6,169 bases of DNA. Source: Fidelibacterota bacterium (lineage in GTDB: Bacteria > Fidelibacterota > Marinisomatia > SCGC-AAA003-L08 > TS1B11). The DNA lies in the NCBI GenBank assembly GCA_022564085.1, contig JADFMC010000131.1:1-6169 (forward strand), in the 5' to 3' direction. The translations under genes were made by a program, and so were the position numbers. The notes beneath the pieces are model-generated. The model searched no databases. It was not told the DNA's origin and saw only the letters and a list, made by a program, of their open reading frames with translations. Below, one piece after another: positions 1-6,137 of this stretch. Positions within the stretch are counted from its first letter, which is position 1. Each line of letters opens with the position of its first letter.

Positions 1-158
1 TTGCATCTTTCCTAATCCTTCTAAGCTTCATTAAAGTCGCGCAGTCAATCTGCAGCGACCTTATCCCCGCCGCAGTAAGCAACGCTCCACCGGCATTTAA
101 TCTGTGCTAAGTATAACCCTAAATCACGCCGGCGCATATGATCCATCTCACTTCTGAT

Positions 159-177
159 AAAAAAAATGCCGTAGCAT
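159..177 (-). terminator. Probable intrinsic terminator of the thr/asd operon
   Basis: Read leftward, a hairpin ATGC-TACG-GCAT (177 to 166) is followed directly by a run of eight T (166 to 159). The loop is a UACG tetraloop closed by a C-G pair, a member of the extra-stable UNCG class, which may compensate for a stem of only 4 bp. It lies about 30 nt after the asd stop codon, where the end of the leftward operon is expected. The short stem is the main reason for doubt. Confidence 0.5.
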
Positions 178-207
178 GGTAAGCGCCTGTTGCTGCCGGC
201 CAGCCCC

Positions 208-1269
208 TTATGAAGGGAGTGCTAAGTAGCCCTGGTGGCACAGTAATTCGGCGTTCAATATGGCTGCCCCGGCCGCCCCGCGAATGGTGTTATGGGACAG
301 CACCACGAACTTATAATCCAGCACCGGGCAGGGCCGAATCCGCCCGACGGTGACCGTCATTCCTGCCCCCATATCCCGATCCAGCCGCGGCTGGGGGCGG
401 TCTTGCTCCGCCATGACCCGGATAACCTGCTCAGGGGCCGAAGGCAGGCCGGCCTCCTGGGGCAAACCGCGAAACTCGGCCAGCACCCGGGTTACTTCCG
501 CCACCGAAGTCCGTTCGCCCAGGGCCACGCTCACCGCCTCCAGGTGCCCATCCAGCACATCCACCCGGTTGCACTGTGCGGAGACCACCAGCTCGGCCGG
601 CCGTACAGCGCCGCCCACCAGGGTCCCCAGCAGCTTGAGCGGTTCACTCTCCAGTTTATCCTCCTCTCCACCGATATAGGGCAGCACATTGTCGCCGATC
701 ACCTCCGGCGGCGGTCCCGGATAGCCGGCCCCCGATTTGGCCTGCATGGTGGTCACCTGCACCTGCCGCAGCCCAAAGGCCGCCTCCAACGGTTTCAGGG
801 CCAGCACCAGCCCGATTACCGAGCAGTTGGGATTGGTCACCAGGCTGCCGCTCCAACCCCGCGCCTTACGCTGGTGATCGATCAGGGCCGTATGCTCGGG
901 GTTAACCTCCGGGATCAGCAGCGGCACATCGGCGGCCATGCGGTAAGCGCTGGCATTGGATACCACGGCGGCCCCGGCGGCGGCGAAACGCGGCTCCATT
1001 TCCAGGGCAGGCGCTTTGGGCAGGGCCGAGAACACCAGCTCCACGCCCCCGTCAGGATCCAGCCGGCGCACCACCATGTCGTCTAAATAGGTAGGCTGCG
1101 GCACAGGTAGCCGCCAATCGACCGCCTGCCCATAAGCTTTGCCCGCCGACCGCTCGGAGGCATACAGCGCCACCACCTCGAACCAAGGATGCCGCTCCAA
1201 AAGTTGCACGAACCGTTGGCCCACCGCGCCGGTGGCGCCCAGAATGCCCACTTTAAGTTTAGCTGCCAT
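208..1269 (-). CDS. asd: Aspartate-semialdehyde dehydrogenase (archaeal/fungal type)
   Basis: This cytosolic enzyme reduces aspartyl-4-phosphate with NADPH to aspartate semialdehyde, the branch point to threonine, methionine, lysine and diaminopimelate. The 353-residue protein opens with a Rossmann fold whose nucleotide loop GATGAVG sits at residues 11-17. The catalytic cysteine is C149 in NPNCS, and the substrate-binding/acid-base segment CNRVDVLDGH (233-242) supplies R235 and H242. The stretches TTMQAKSGAGYPG (173-185) and IGGEEDK (199-205) mark it as the archaeal/fungal (Hom2-like) subfamily, not the E. coli type; length is normal for that group. The ATG start overlaps the end of the aspartate kinase gene by 11 nt, with a weak GGAT ribosome site inside that gene, so translation is probably coupled. 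It is the last gene of the operon and is followed by a hairpin with a T-run. Identification is firm. Confidence 0.96.
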   Translation of the reverse strand: MAAKLKVGILGATGAVGQRFVQLLERHPWFEVVALYASERSAGKAYGQAVDWRLPVPQPTYLDDMVVRRLDPDGGVELVFSALPKAPALEMEPRFAAAGAAVVSNASAYRMAADVPLLIPEVNPEHTALIDHQRKARGWSGSLVTNPNCSVIGLVLALKPLEAAFGLRQVQVTTMQAKSGAGYPGPPPEVIGDNVLPYIGGEEDKLESEPLKLLGTLVGGAVRPAELVVSAQCNRVDVLDGHLEAVSVALGERTSVAEVTRVLAEFRGLPQEAGLPSAPEQVIRVMAEQDRPQPRLDRDMGAGMTVTVGRIRPCPVLDYKFVVLSHNTIRGAAGAAILNAELLCHQGYLALPS

Positions 1270-2635
1270 TGTTCACATCCAGTTCGCTGTGCACCGCCCG
1301 AATAGCCCGGCGGCTGTCGTCCGACTTGACCACCATCGAGATAGAGTATTCCGAGGACCCCTGGGCGATGGCGATAACGGAGATCCGCTCATGCCCCAGG
1401 GCGGAGAATATCTTGCCGGCGATCCCCAGTCGCCCCTTCATATTCTCACCCACCACGGTGATGATCGATACCTGCGACATCACCCGGATGCGGTCGATGC
1501 GGTGATCCAGTCTAATCCAGTCCGCCAGCACCCGATCCAACGCCTCCACGGTCCGCTCCACTTCATCATCCTTAATGGCGAAACTGATATTGTGTTCCGA
1601 GGAACTCTGGCTGATCATCAATACCGAGGTCCCCGCCGCCTGAACGGCGCTAAATATGGTGGCCGCGATACCGGGTACCCCCACCATTCCGTAGCCGCCC
1701 ACGGTTACCAACGCAATCCCATCCACGGAGGTGGTCAGCAGGGTGCTCCCCCGCCGCCGGGGATGCCGGCAGATCAGGGTGCCGTCCAGCAAGGGATCAA
1801 ATGTGTTCTTGATCCGTACCGCGGTGTCGGTCTCCAGCAGGGGCCAGAGGGTATGGGGATGGATCACGGCCGCCCCGAAATAGGCCGCCTCAGCCGCTTC
1901 CCGGTAGGAGATTTCCGGCAGCAACCGGGCATCTTCATAATGCCGGGGATCGGCTGTGAAAATACCGTCGACATCGGTCCAGATCCAAACTTCGTCCGAT
2001 TGCAGACAGGCCCCCAGGATCGTGGCGGTCATATCGGAGCCGTTCCGGCCGATGGTGGTGGTTTCCCCGTTCTCAGTGCTCCCCAGAAAGCCGGTGACGA
2101 TGGGAATGGTTCCTGCCTTCAGTAGCGGTTCGAGCTGCTCGCTGACCAAGGTTTTAGTTCTGTCTAAATCGACACGCGCTGCTCCCCAATGGCTGTCGGT
2201 CCGCAGCAGTTGCCGGCTGTCGATGTAGGCGGCCTGGGTGGCCCGCTCCGACAGGACCGCAGCTACTAAGTAGGTAGATAGCCGCTCACCGACGGATAGC
2301 GCTAAGTCGCGGTCCCGGCCGGCCGGATCGGCGGGCAGCGAATCCAGGTCACTCAAAGTAGCTTCCAGGTGCTTGCGGAAGTCGTCGCGGGCCGGGGCCG
2401 CCAGCCCCAACCCTCCGGCCACCTCCAGATGACGCCGGCGCAGGCTGTCGATTATCCCCAGCCAGCCCAAATCATCTTGCGGGCCGGATACCAGCAGGTT
2501 CGTCACGCCCCCCAACGCGGAAGTGACTACCACCAGCGGTCCCTCAGACCCGGCGATGATATCCACTACCCGGCTGATGTTGTCTGCCGTGGCCAGGGAG
2601 GTGCCGCCGAATTTGTATATGCAGGGCTTGATCAA
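1259..2635 (-). CDS. lysC: Aspartate kinase, monofunctional, with two ACT domains
   Basis: It phosphorylates aspartate with ATP to aspartyl-4-phosphate, the committed step of the aspartate family pathway. From the chosen start the protein has 458 residues. The amino-acid kinase domain covers about 1-290: KFGGTS (8-13), SVGERLST (114-121), GRNGSD (196-201) and WTDVDGIFTADPR (219-231). Two ACT regulatory domains follow at roughly 305-375 and 385-455, with the paired segments ISQSSSEHNISF (341-352) and IAQGSSEYSISM (423-434). GRNGSD and the paired Q343/Q425 resemble the threonine-inhibited kinases (E. coli ThrA, plant AK-HSDH), but no homoserine dehydrogenase domain is fused. I chose TTG at 2635-2633 because it overlaps the thrB stop as TTGA and puts KFGGTS at the usual distance from the N terminus. 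TTG at 2641 or 2665 are alternatives adding 2 or 10 residues. thrA would be an equally fair name. Confidence 0.93.
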   Translation of the reverse strand: MIKPCIYKFGGTSLATADNISRVVDIIAGSEGPLVVVTSALGGVTNLLVSGPQDDLGWLGIIDSLRRRHLEVAGGLGLAAPARDDFRKHLEATLSDLDSLPADPAGRDRDLALSVGERLSTYLVAAVLSERATQAAYIDSRQLLRTDSHWGAARVDLDRTKTLVSEQLEPLLKAGTIPIVTGFLGSTENGETTTIGRNGSDMTATILGACLQSDEVWIWTDVDGIFTADPRHYEDARLLPEISYREAAEAAYFGAAVIHPHTLWPLLETDTAVRIKNTFDPLLDGTLICRHPRRRGSTLLTTSVDGIALVTVGGYGMVGVPGIAATIFSAVQAAGTSVLMISQSSSEHNISFAIKDDEVERTVEALDRVLADWIRLDHRIDRIRVMSQVSIITVVGENMKGRLGIAGKIFSALGHERISVIAIAQGSSEYSISMVVKSDDSRRAIRAVHSELDVNNGS

Positions 2636-3528
2636 TTCCAATATTGCCCCCGGACCCCAACCCAATCCGGTCGTATCAAGCGGACAGCAGCGGCTATGCC
2701 CTGGTCCACCAGGGCCCGTTTCACCGCCGGGCCGGGATCGCTGCCATCGACTACCCAGCCCGCCACCGTAGTACCCGCTCCACTCAGGTAGACCCCGGCG
2801 ATATGGTCCTGCTGCTGCAAAAGATGAAAGATGCGGGCCGACTCGGGCAGGGCCTTCAGCCGGTACGGTTGATGGCGCCGGTCATCTGCTGAGCGGGCCA
2901 GCTTTAACGGATCGCCACTGCCCAATCCGGATAGTACCGCCCGGTAAGCCGTTGCGGTTACCTCTTCATCCTCCGGTGAAATTTCTGGCGGCACAACCGC
3001 CCGCAGCTCATCGGTGGACTTCATCATCTCCGGTACCACCAGGAGCAGATTGATATTATGTGCCAGGGGCCGCCGCCGGGCTCGCAATGGGGTGCCTTGA
3101 TCGACCACCTGCAGGCCGCCATATACCGCCGGGGCGATGTTATCCGGGTGCCCTTCCATGGCCGCTGCCTTTTGAAACAGGGTATCGTAATTGATGGCGC
3201 CGGAGGCCAACTGGGCCAGGGCCATTCCGGCGACGATGGCCGCGGCGCTGCTGCCCAGCCCCCGCCCTAACGGTATGGGATTGACTACCCGCACAGCCAA
3301 CGGCCGGGAAGGTTTATCCTGCAGCTTCCAATATTGTTCGCTGGCCCTGGCGATCAAGTTCCCGCCGTCCTGCTTCAGGTAGTCAGCCCCTTCCCCTTCG
3401 GTGCTAACCGACCAGCTACTGGCCGGTAGAGCCTCGGCCCGCAGCCGCAACTGCAGGGCTAGTCCCAGCCGATCGTAGCCCGGTCCCAGGTTGGCCGTCG
3501 TGGCCGGTACGGAAATTGTTAGTCTCAT
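2632..3528 (-). CDS. thrB: Homoserine kinase (GHMP family)
   Basis: It phosphorylates homoserine with ATP to O-phosphohomoserine, the substrate of the neighbouring threonine synthase. The 298-residue protein shows the GHMP kinase motifs in order: VPATTANLGPGYD (7-19), the ATP phosphate loop PLGRGLGSSAAA (86-97), EGHPDN (125-130) and the C-terminal LSGAGTTV (248-255), where many homologues have P in place of the first T. The length is normal for bacterial ThrB. ATG at 3528-3526 is preferred over an upstream TTG at 3570-3568: homoserine kinases start just before the VPATTANLGPG motif, and a GGGTGAT ribosome site lies a few bases upstream of the ATG. It begins 25 nt after the thrC stop, and its TGA overlaps the kinase start as TTGA, so translational coupling is likely. 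Identification is firm. Confidence 0.95.
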   Translation of the reverse strand: MRLTISVPATTANLGPGYDRLGLALQLRLRAEALPASSWSVSTEGEGADYLKQDGGNLIARASEQYWKLQDKPSRPLAVRVVNPIPLGRGLGSSAAAIVAGMALAQLASGAINYDTLFQKAAAMEGHPDNIAPAVYGGLQVVDQGTPLRARRRPLAHNINLLLVVPEMMKSTDELRAVVPPEISPEDEEVTATAYRAVLSGLGSGDPLKLARSADDRRHQPYRLKALPESARIFHLLQQQDHIAGVYLSGAGTTVAGWVVDGSDPGPAVKRALVDQGIAAAVRLIRPDWVGVRGQYWN

Positions 3529-3553
3529 GCCATCACCCGGCCGGCGGGAAGCT

Positions 3554-4603
3554 TCATCTCTCCAGCCCAAAATGCGTCGCCACCTGCGCGCTGTCAGCTG
3601 GGAGGGCCAAGGGTTCCGGCGAAACCGATAGGGCCGTTTCGGGATCCTTGAGCCCGTGGCCGGTGAGGATGCAAACTATGGTGTCACCCGGATTGAAGTA
3701 GCCTTGGCGCCCCAGTCTCAGCATCCCGGCTACCCCAGCGGCGGAGGCCGGTTCGCAGAACACACCTTCCTGACGGCCCAGGTCCCGGTAGGCAGCCACA
3801 ATCTCTTCGTCGGTGACCATCTCGATCAAACCACCCGATTGGTCCCGGGCCTCAATGGCGGTGCGCCAACCGGCGGGGTTCCCGATACGGATGGCACTGG
3901 CAATGGTTTCAGGGTCGGACACCGGTTCGCCCAGCACCAGCGGCGCCGCTCCGGCCGCCTGAAAACCGAGCATTTTAGGCATCCGTTTCATCCGGCCGGC
4001 ATCGTGGTAGCGTTGGTAGCCGGCCCAATAGGCGCTGATATTACCGGCGTTACCCACCGGCATGGCCTGGTAGGTGGGGCTGGCGCCCAGCTGATCCACT
4101 ATTTCGAAGGCGCCGGTGGTCTGGCCCTCAATACGATAGGGATTGAGGGAATTGACCATCGCCACCGGATACTGTTTGCTCAGCAGGCGGACTATCTCCA
4201 GCGCCTGGTCAAAATTCCCTTTGATCGCCACCACCTTCGCTCCGCACAGTACGGCTTGGGCCAGTTTGCCCATGGCCACTTTACCTGCTGGGAGTAGAAC
4301 CAGGCAATCCTGCCCGGCCCGGGCGGCATAGGCAGCGGCCGAAGCGGCGGTGTTGCCGGTGGAGGCACAGATCACTGCCCCGCCTCCGGACTCCAGCGCC
4401 TTGCTCACAGCCATGGTCATGCCCCGGTCTTTGAACGAGCCGGTGGGATTGCAGCCCTCAACTTTCAGGTACACCTCGGCCCCCACCTGCCGGCTCAACG
4501 CCGGGGCCGGCAGCAACGGTGTGTCCCCTTCGCCCAACGTCACCACCGGAGTGGCATCGGTAACCGATAGATATTCACTATATTTTCTGATTAACGCTGG
4601 CAT
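3554..4603 (-). CDS. thrC: Threonine synthase (Bacillus-type, PLP-dependent)
   Basis: It converts O-phosphohomoserine and water to threonine and phosphate, the last step of the pathway. The 349-residue protein is a fold-type II PLP enzyme. The Schiff-base lysine is K58 in NPTGSFKDRG (52-61), the substrate loop ASTGNTAAS is at 80-88, the phosphate-binding loop of PLP is GNAGN (184-188), and the C-terminal TGHGLKD is at 314-320. Length and motifs match the short Bacillus/plant-like class, not the longer E. coli/yeast class. The ATG at 4603-4601 is preceded by only a weak GGGA ribosome site, and by TATATAAA at 4628-4621, which could be a -10-like element. It is first of the four threonine genes and lies 54 nt after the membrane-protein gene with no obvious terminator between, so read-through or an own promoter are both possible. 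Confidence 0.96.
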   Translation of the reverse strand: MPALIRKYSEYLSVTDATPVVTLGEGDTPLLPAPALSRQVGAEVYLKVEGCNPTGSFKDRGMTMAVSKALESGGGAVICASTGNTAASAAAYAARAGQDCLVLLPAGKVAMGKLAQAVLCGAKVVAIKGNFDQALEIVRLLSKQYPVAMVNSLNPYRIEGQTTGAFEIVDQLGASPTYQAMPVGNAGNISAYWAGYQRYHDAGRMKRMPKMLGFQAAGAAPLVLGEPVSDPETIASAIRIGNPAGWRTAIEARDQSGGLIEMVTDEEIVAAYRDLGRQEGVFCEPASAAGVAGMLRLGRQGYFNPGDTIVCILTGHGLKDPETALSVSPEPLALPADSAQVATHFGLER

Positions 4604-4620
4604 TATCCCACTGGATAGCT

Positions 4621-4628
4621 TTTATATA
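4621..4628 (-). promoter_or_regulatory. Possible -10-like element ahead of thrC
   Basis: The octamer TATATAAA read leftward lies 17 nt before the thrC ATG in the 54-nt gap after the membrane-protein gene. The same octamer occurs 8 nt before the start of that gene. I see no convincing -35 hexamer at the standard distance, so this is only a candidate. Confidence 0.25.
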
Positions 4629-4657
4629 CGGGTGATCGACCGGTTTGGCGCTTGATT

Positions 4658-5197
4658 TTAATCGGCAATGGAATCAAGAGCCATCTTGATAAAGAGCGAT
4701 AGGATCATTATCAGCTCCGTCCCAATAGCGGTAATGAAGAAGTACATCCCCCGGCGTAAGTGGATGTTCTTGTTCCAGTTGATGATTGCCAGGGTGTGAA
4801 TCTGCCGGCTGATTAGCCGGGCGGTCCGCTCTTCATCGGCGCCGATTGACTCCATATAGGTGTGGTATTCGGCGCTGGTGCGAAACTTCCGAATGCCGCC
4901 GAAAAAGGTGGGGTCCCTGGCATGGTCCTCATCATCGTCCTCGGTTTCCTTGCGGCTGAATCGCGGCATGATGGTGCGAAACAGGTTATATATGGTTAGA
5001 AAGGCAACCAGAAAGTAGATCGGGATCAGGACCACGATGAAGTAGCTGAACGCCAGGAACCGGTAATATACAATGAAAAACGCCATGAAGACCCCTAAAA
5101 TCGACAGCAGAGTGAAGGCTTTCTGGTCGGTGCGGGACAGAATGGACCGCTCACTCTCTAAAATATGGAACAGCAGTCGATAGTCGGGTAGCGCCAT
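4658..5197 (-). CDS. Small membrane protein resembling Pycsar effector PycTM (DUF5706-like)
   Basis: The 179-residue protein has two N-terminal membrane segments (about 28-45 and 49-73), an acidic cytosolic stretch (84-95, rich in D and E), a soluble region, and a C-terminal membrane helix (about 150-171). Its layout and sequence pattern recall DUF5706/PycTM, the membrane effector of Pycsar anti-phage systems. Matching features are R-x-DQKA just before the first helix (22-27), an FFGGI turn (98-102) followed by an EYxxYM-like segment, and a helix with RQIHTLAIINWNKN (131-144) leading into the last membrane segment. In known systems a cCMP- or cUMP-making cyclase sits next door; none is visible here. 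The ATG is the only ordinary start, because an in-frame stop lies at 5209-5207. There is no ribosome site at normal distance; AAAAGGA is about 16 nt upstream. The family call is from memory of the pattern, and the function is unproven. Confidence 0.6.
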   Translation of the reverse strand: MALPDYRLLFHILESERSILSRTDQKAFTLLSILGVFMAFFIVYYRFLAFSYFIVVLIPIYFLVAFLTIYNLFRTIMPRFSRKETEDDDEDHARDPTFFGGIRKFRTSAEYHTYMESIGADEERTARLISRQIHTLAIINWNKNIHLRRGMYFFITAIGTELIMILSLFIKMALDSIAD

Positions 5198-5295
5198 GGG
5201 TGGAATTTATATATCCTTTTGGGAGTTGCAAAGGGCTGGTGGCGCTTGCAATTTACCGGCTAATACGATCTGACATCTTAATAAGGAGATGATCA
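5198..5295. promoter_or_regulatory. Divergent intergenic region with paired TTGCAA palindromes
   Basis: This 98-nt region must serve both the leftward membrane-protein/thr genes and rightward radC. The self-complementary hexamer TTGCAA occurs at 5226-5231 and 5246-5251, spaced 20 bp centre to centre, about two helical turns, which could be a paired regulator site. Leftward, TATATAAA (5213-5206) lies only 8 nt from the ATG and could be a -10-like element giving an almost leaderless message. Rightward, no convincing -35/-10 pair for radC was found. All regulatory roles here are inference. Confidence 0.3.
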
Positions 5296-5979
5296 TTGGC
5301 CTCTGAAGGCGCCAACCCGGAAGGGCATTATAGCCGCTTGCGCGAACGATTCCTGAACAACGGTCTCGACGGTTTTCTAGATTACGAGGTGGTGGAGCTA
5401 CTGCTGAAATTGGCGGACCCCCGCCCGGATCACAAACCCACGGCCAAGGCCTTACTGGCCAAATTCAATTCCCTGGGTGGGGTGCTGGAGTCCCCCCCTG
5501 CCCTGCTCAAAACGATCAAGGGCGTGGGTGATCGGAATCTGTTCGGCCTGAAACTGATCCAGGCGGTGGCCCGGCGCTACCTCAAGGAGGAGGTGATCAA
5601 CAAGGATTACATTCACTCCTCATCGCAGGTGATCAGCTACTTGCGGCATCATCTCAAAAACCGCAACCGCGAACTGTTCATGATCATCCTGCTCAACGGC
5701 CGCAACCAGATCATCGACCTGGTGAACCTGTTCGAGGGTACCCTCACCACCAGCGCCGTCTATCCCCGGGAGGTGATCAAGGTGATCCTGGAGCGCGACG
5801 CGGCGGCTGTGATCTTCGTGCATAACCACCCTTCGGGAAACCTGACACCCAGCAAGGACGACTTCAGTATCACTAAAAGGTTGAAAGCGGCCTGCAAGAA
5901 TATCGACGTGCACGTGCACGACCATTTGATTATCGGCGGCAACGACTACTACTCATTCGCCCAGCAGGGCAAGCTGTAG
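5296..5979 (+). CDS. radC: RadC family protein (HhH plus JAB/MPN metalloprotease-like domain)
   Basis: RadC proteins (UPF0758) combine an N-terminal helix-hairpin-helix region with a JAB1/MPN domain; despite the name, a role in DNA repair is not established. This 227-residue copy is of normal length. The N-terminal part carries RLRERFLNNG and a hairpin with IKGVG at 74-78. The C-terminal domain (about 105-227) keeps the whole JAMM metal site: E147 in LFEGTL, H176 and H178 in HNHPSG, and D189 eleven residues after H178. It ends with the family signature DHLIIGG...SFAQQG. The start is TTG at 5296, 7 nt after a strong AAGGAG at 5283-5288; the nearby ATG at 5289 is out of frame and stops after five codons. 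It is transcribed away from the threonine genes and is followed by its own hairpin terminator. Only the molecular function is unclear. Confidence 0.93.
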   Translation: MASEGANPEGHYSRLRERFLNNGLDGFLDYEVVELLLKLADPRPDHKPTAKALLAKFNSLGGVLESPPALLKTIKGVGDRNLFGLKLIQAVARRYLKEEVINKDYIHSSSQVISYLRHHLKNRNRELFMIILLNGRNQIIDLVNLFEGTLTTSAVYPREVIKVILERDAAAVIFVHNHPSGNLTPSKDDFSITKRLKAACKNIDVHVHDHLIIGGNDYYSFAQQGKL

Positions 5980-6000
5980 CCACCGCCCGCACCCGGTCGA

Positions 6001-6020
6001 GCCCGAGATCGGGCAATTTT
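6001..6020 (+). terminator. Intrinsic terminator after radC
   Basis: The perfect inverted repeat GCCCGA-GA-TCGGGC (6001-6014), best drawn as a 5-bp GC-rich stem with a 4-nt loop, is followed by AATTTT. It lies 21 nt after the radC stop codon. The stem is short and the T-run modest, but position and form fit a rho-independent terminator. Confidence 0.6.
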
Positions 6021-6043
6021 CCAGCCACCGACAGGATTTCCAT

Positions 6044-6072
6044 TTGACAGTATGCTCATATGCACATAAATT
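6044..6072 (+). promoter_or_regulatory. Sigma70-type promoter for the rightward gene at the window edge
   Basis: A perfect -35 box TTGACA (6044-6049) is followed after exactly 17 bp by TAAATT (6067-6072), which matches four of six positions of the -10 consensus. It lies just after the radC terminator and about 65 nt before a start codon that has a ribosome site, so it most likely drives the gene starting at 6138. The spacer is almost entirely filled by an imperfect palindrome, suggesting that the promoter is controlled by a repressor. Confidence 0.6.
6051..6068. promoter_or_regulatory. Operator-like palindrome inside the promoter spacer
   Basis: TATGCTCATATGCACATA is an imperfect palindrome centred on CATATG with TATG and CATA ends; 14 of 18 positions are symmetric. 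It can also be read as an 8-bp tandem repeat, TATGCTCA then TATGCACA. A longer inverted repeat, GCTCA (6054-6058) with TGAGC (6072-6076), overlaps it. Sitting between the -35 and -10 boxes, it would block RNA polymerase if bound. AT-rich sites with ATATG/CATAT elements are seen for ArsR/SmtB-type repressors, but the regulator cannot be named from this. Confidence 0.45.
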
Positions 6073-6137
6073 GAGCCCGGTAGTCGTTTTAAAAACCGCA
6101 CATTTGCTAAATAATTTACTTCTAGGGAGTCCCAAGC

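Noticed and set aside
1..20. Possible start of another leftward gene: ATG at 6-4 after AGGAAAG (13-7), with TATACT at 115-110 as a possible -10 box
   Set aside because: Only two codons are visible and no good -35 box accompanies the TATACT, so a gene cannot be supported from this window.
3..110. Rightward open frame entering from the left edge, possible gene tail of 35 residues
   Set aside because: Chance openness over about 100 nt cannot be excluded, and nothing in it is recognisable.
45..146. Leftward 33-codon open frame downstream of asd
   Set aside because: It has an ATG but only a weak ribosome site, no recognisable sequence, and lies beyond the terminator. It is not supportable as a gene.
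292..1086. Long rightward open frame opposite asd
   Set aside because: It is antisense to a motif-complete asd, is rich in H, Q, P and R as expected for a GC-rich shadow frame, and shows no recognisable domain.
1139..2125. Long rightward open frame opposite the kinase gene and asd start
   Set aside because: It is a shadow of the aspartate kinase on the other strand, with low-complexity composition and no ribosome site or family resemblance.
3526..3570. Longer thrB starting at TTG 3570-3568
   Set aside because: The added 14 residues precede the usual start of the VPATTANLGPG motif, overlap thrC, and are less likely than the ATG with its GGGTGAT site.
4629..4645. Weak inverted repeat CCGGTCGATCACCCG between the membrane gene and thrC as a terminator
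   Set aside because: Pairing breaks after three bases and no T-run follows.
5620..5925. Leftward open frame inside radC
   Set aside because: It lies wholly within the JAMM domain coding region of radC on the opposite strand; its composition (D, H, V rich) is typical of a shadow.
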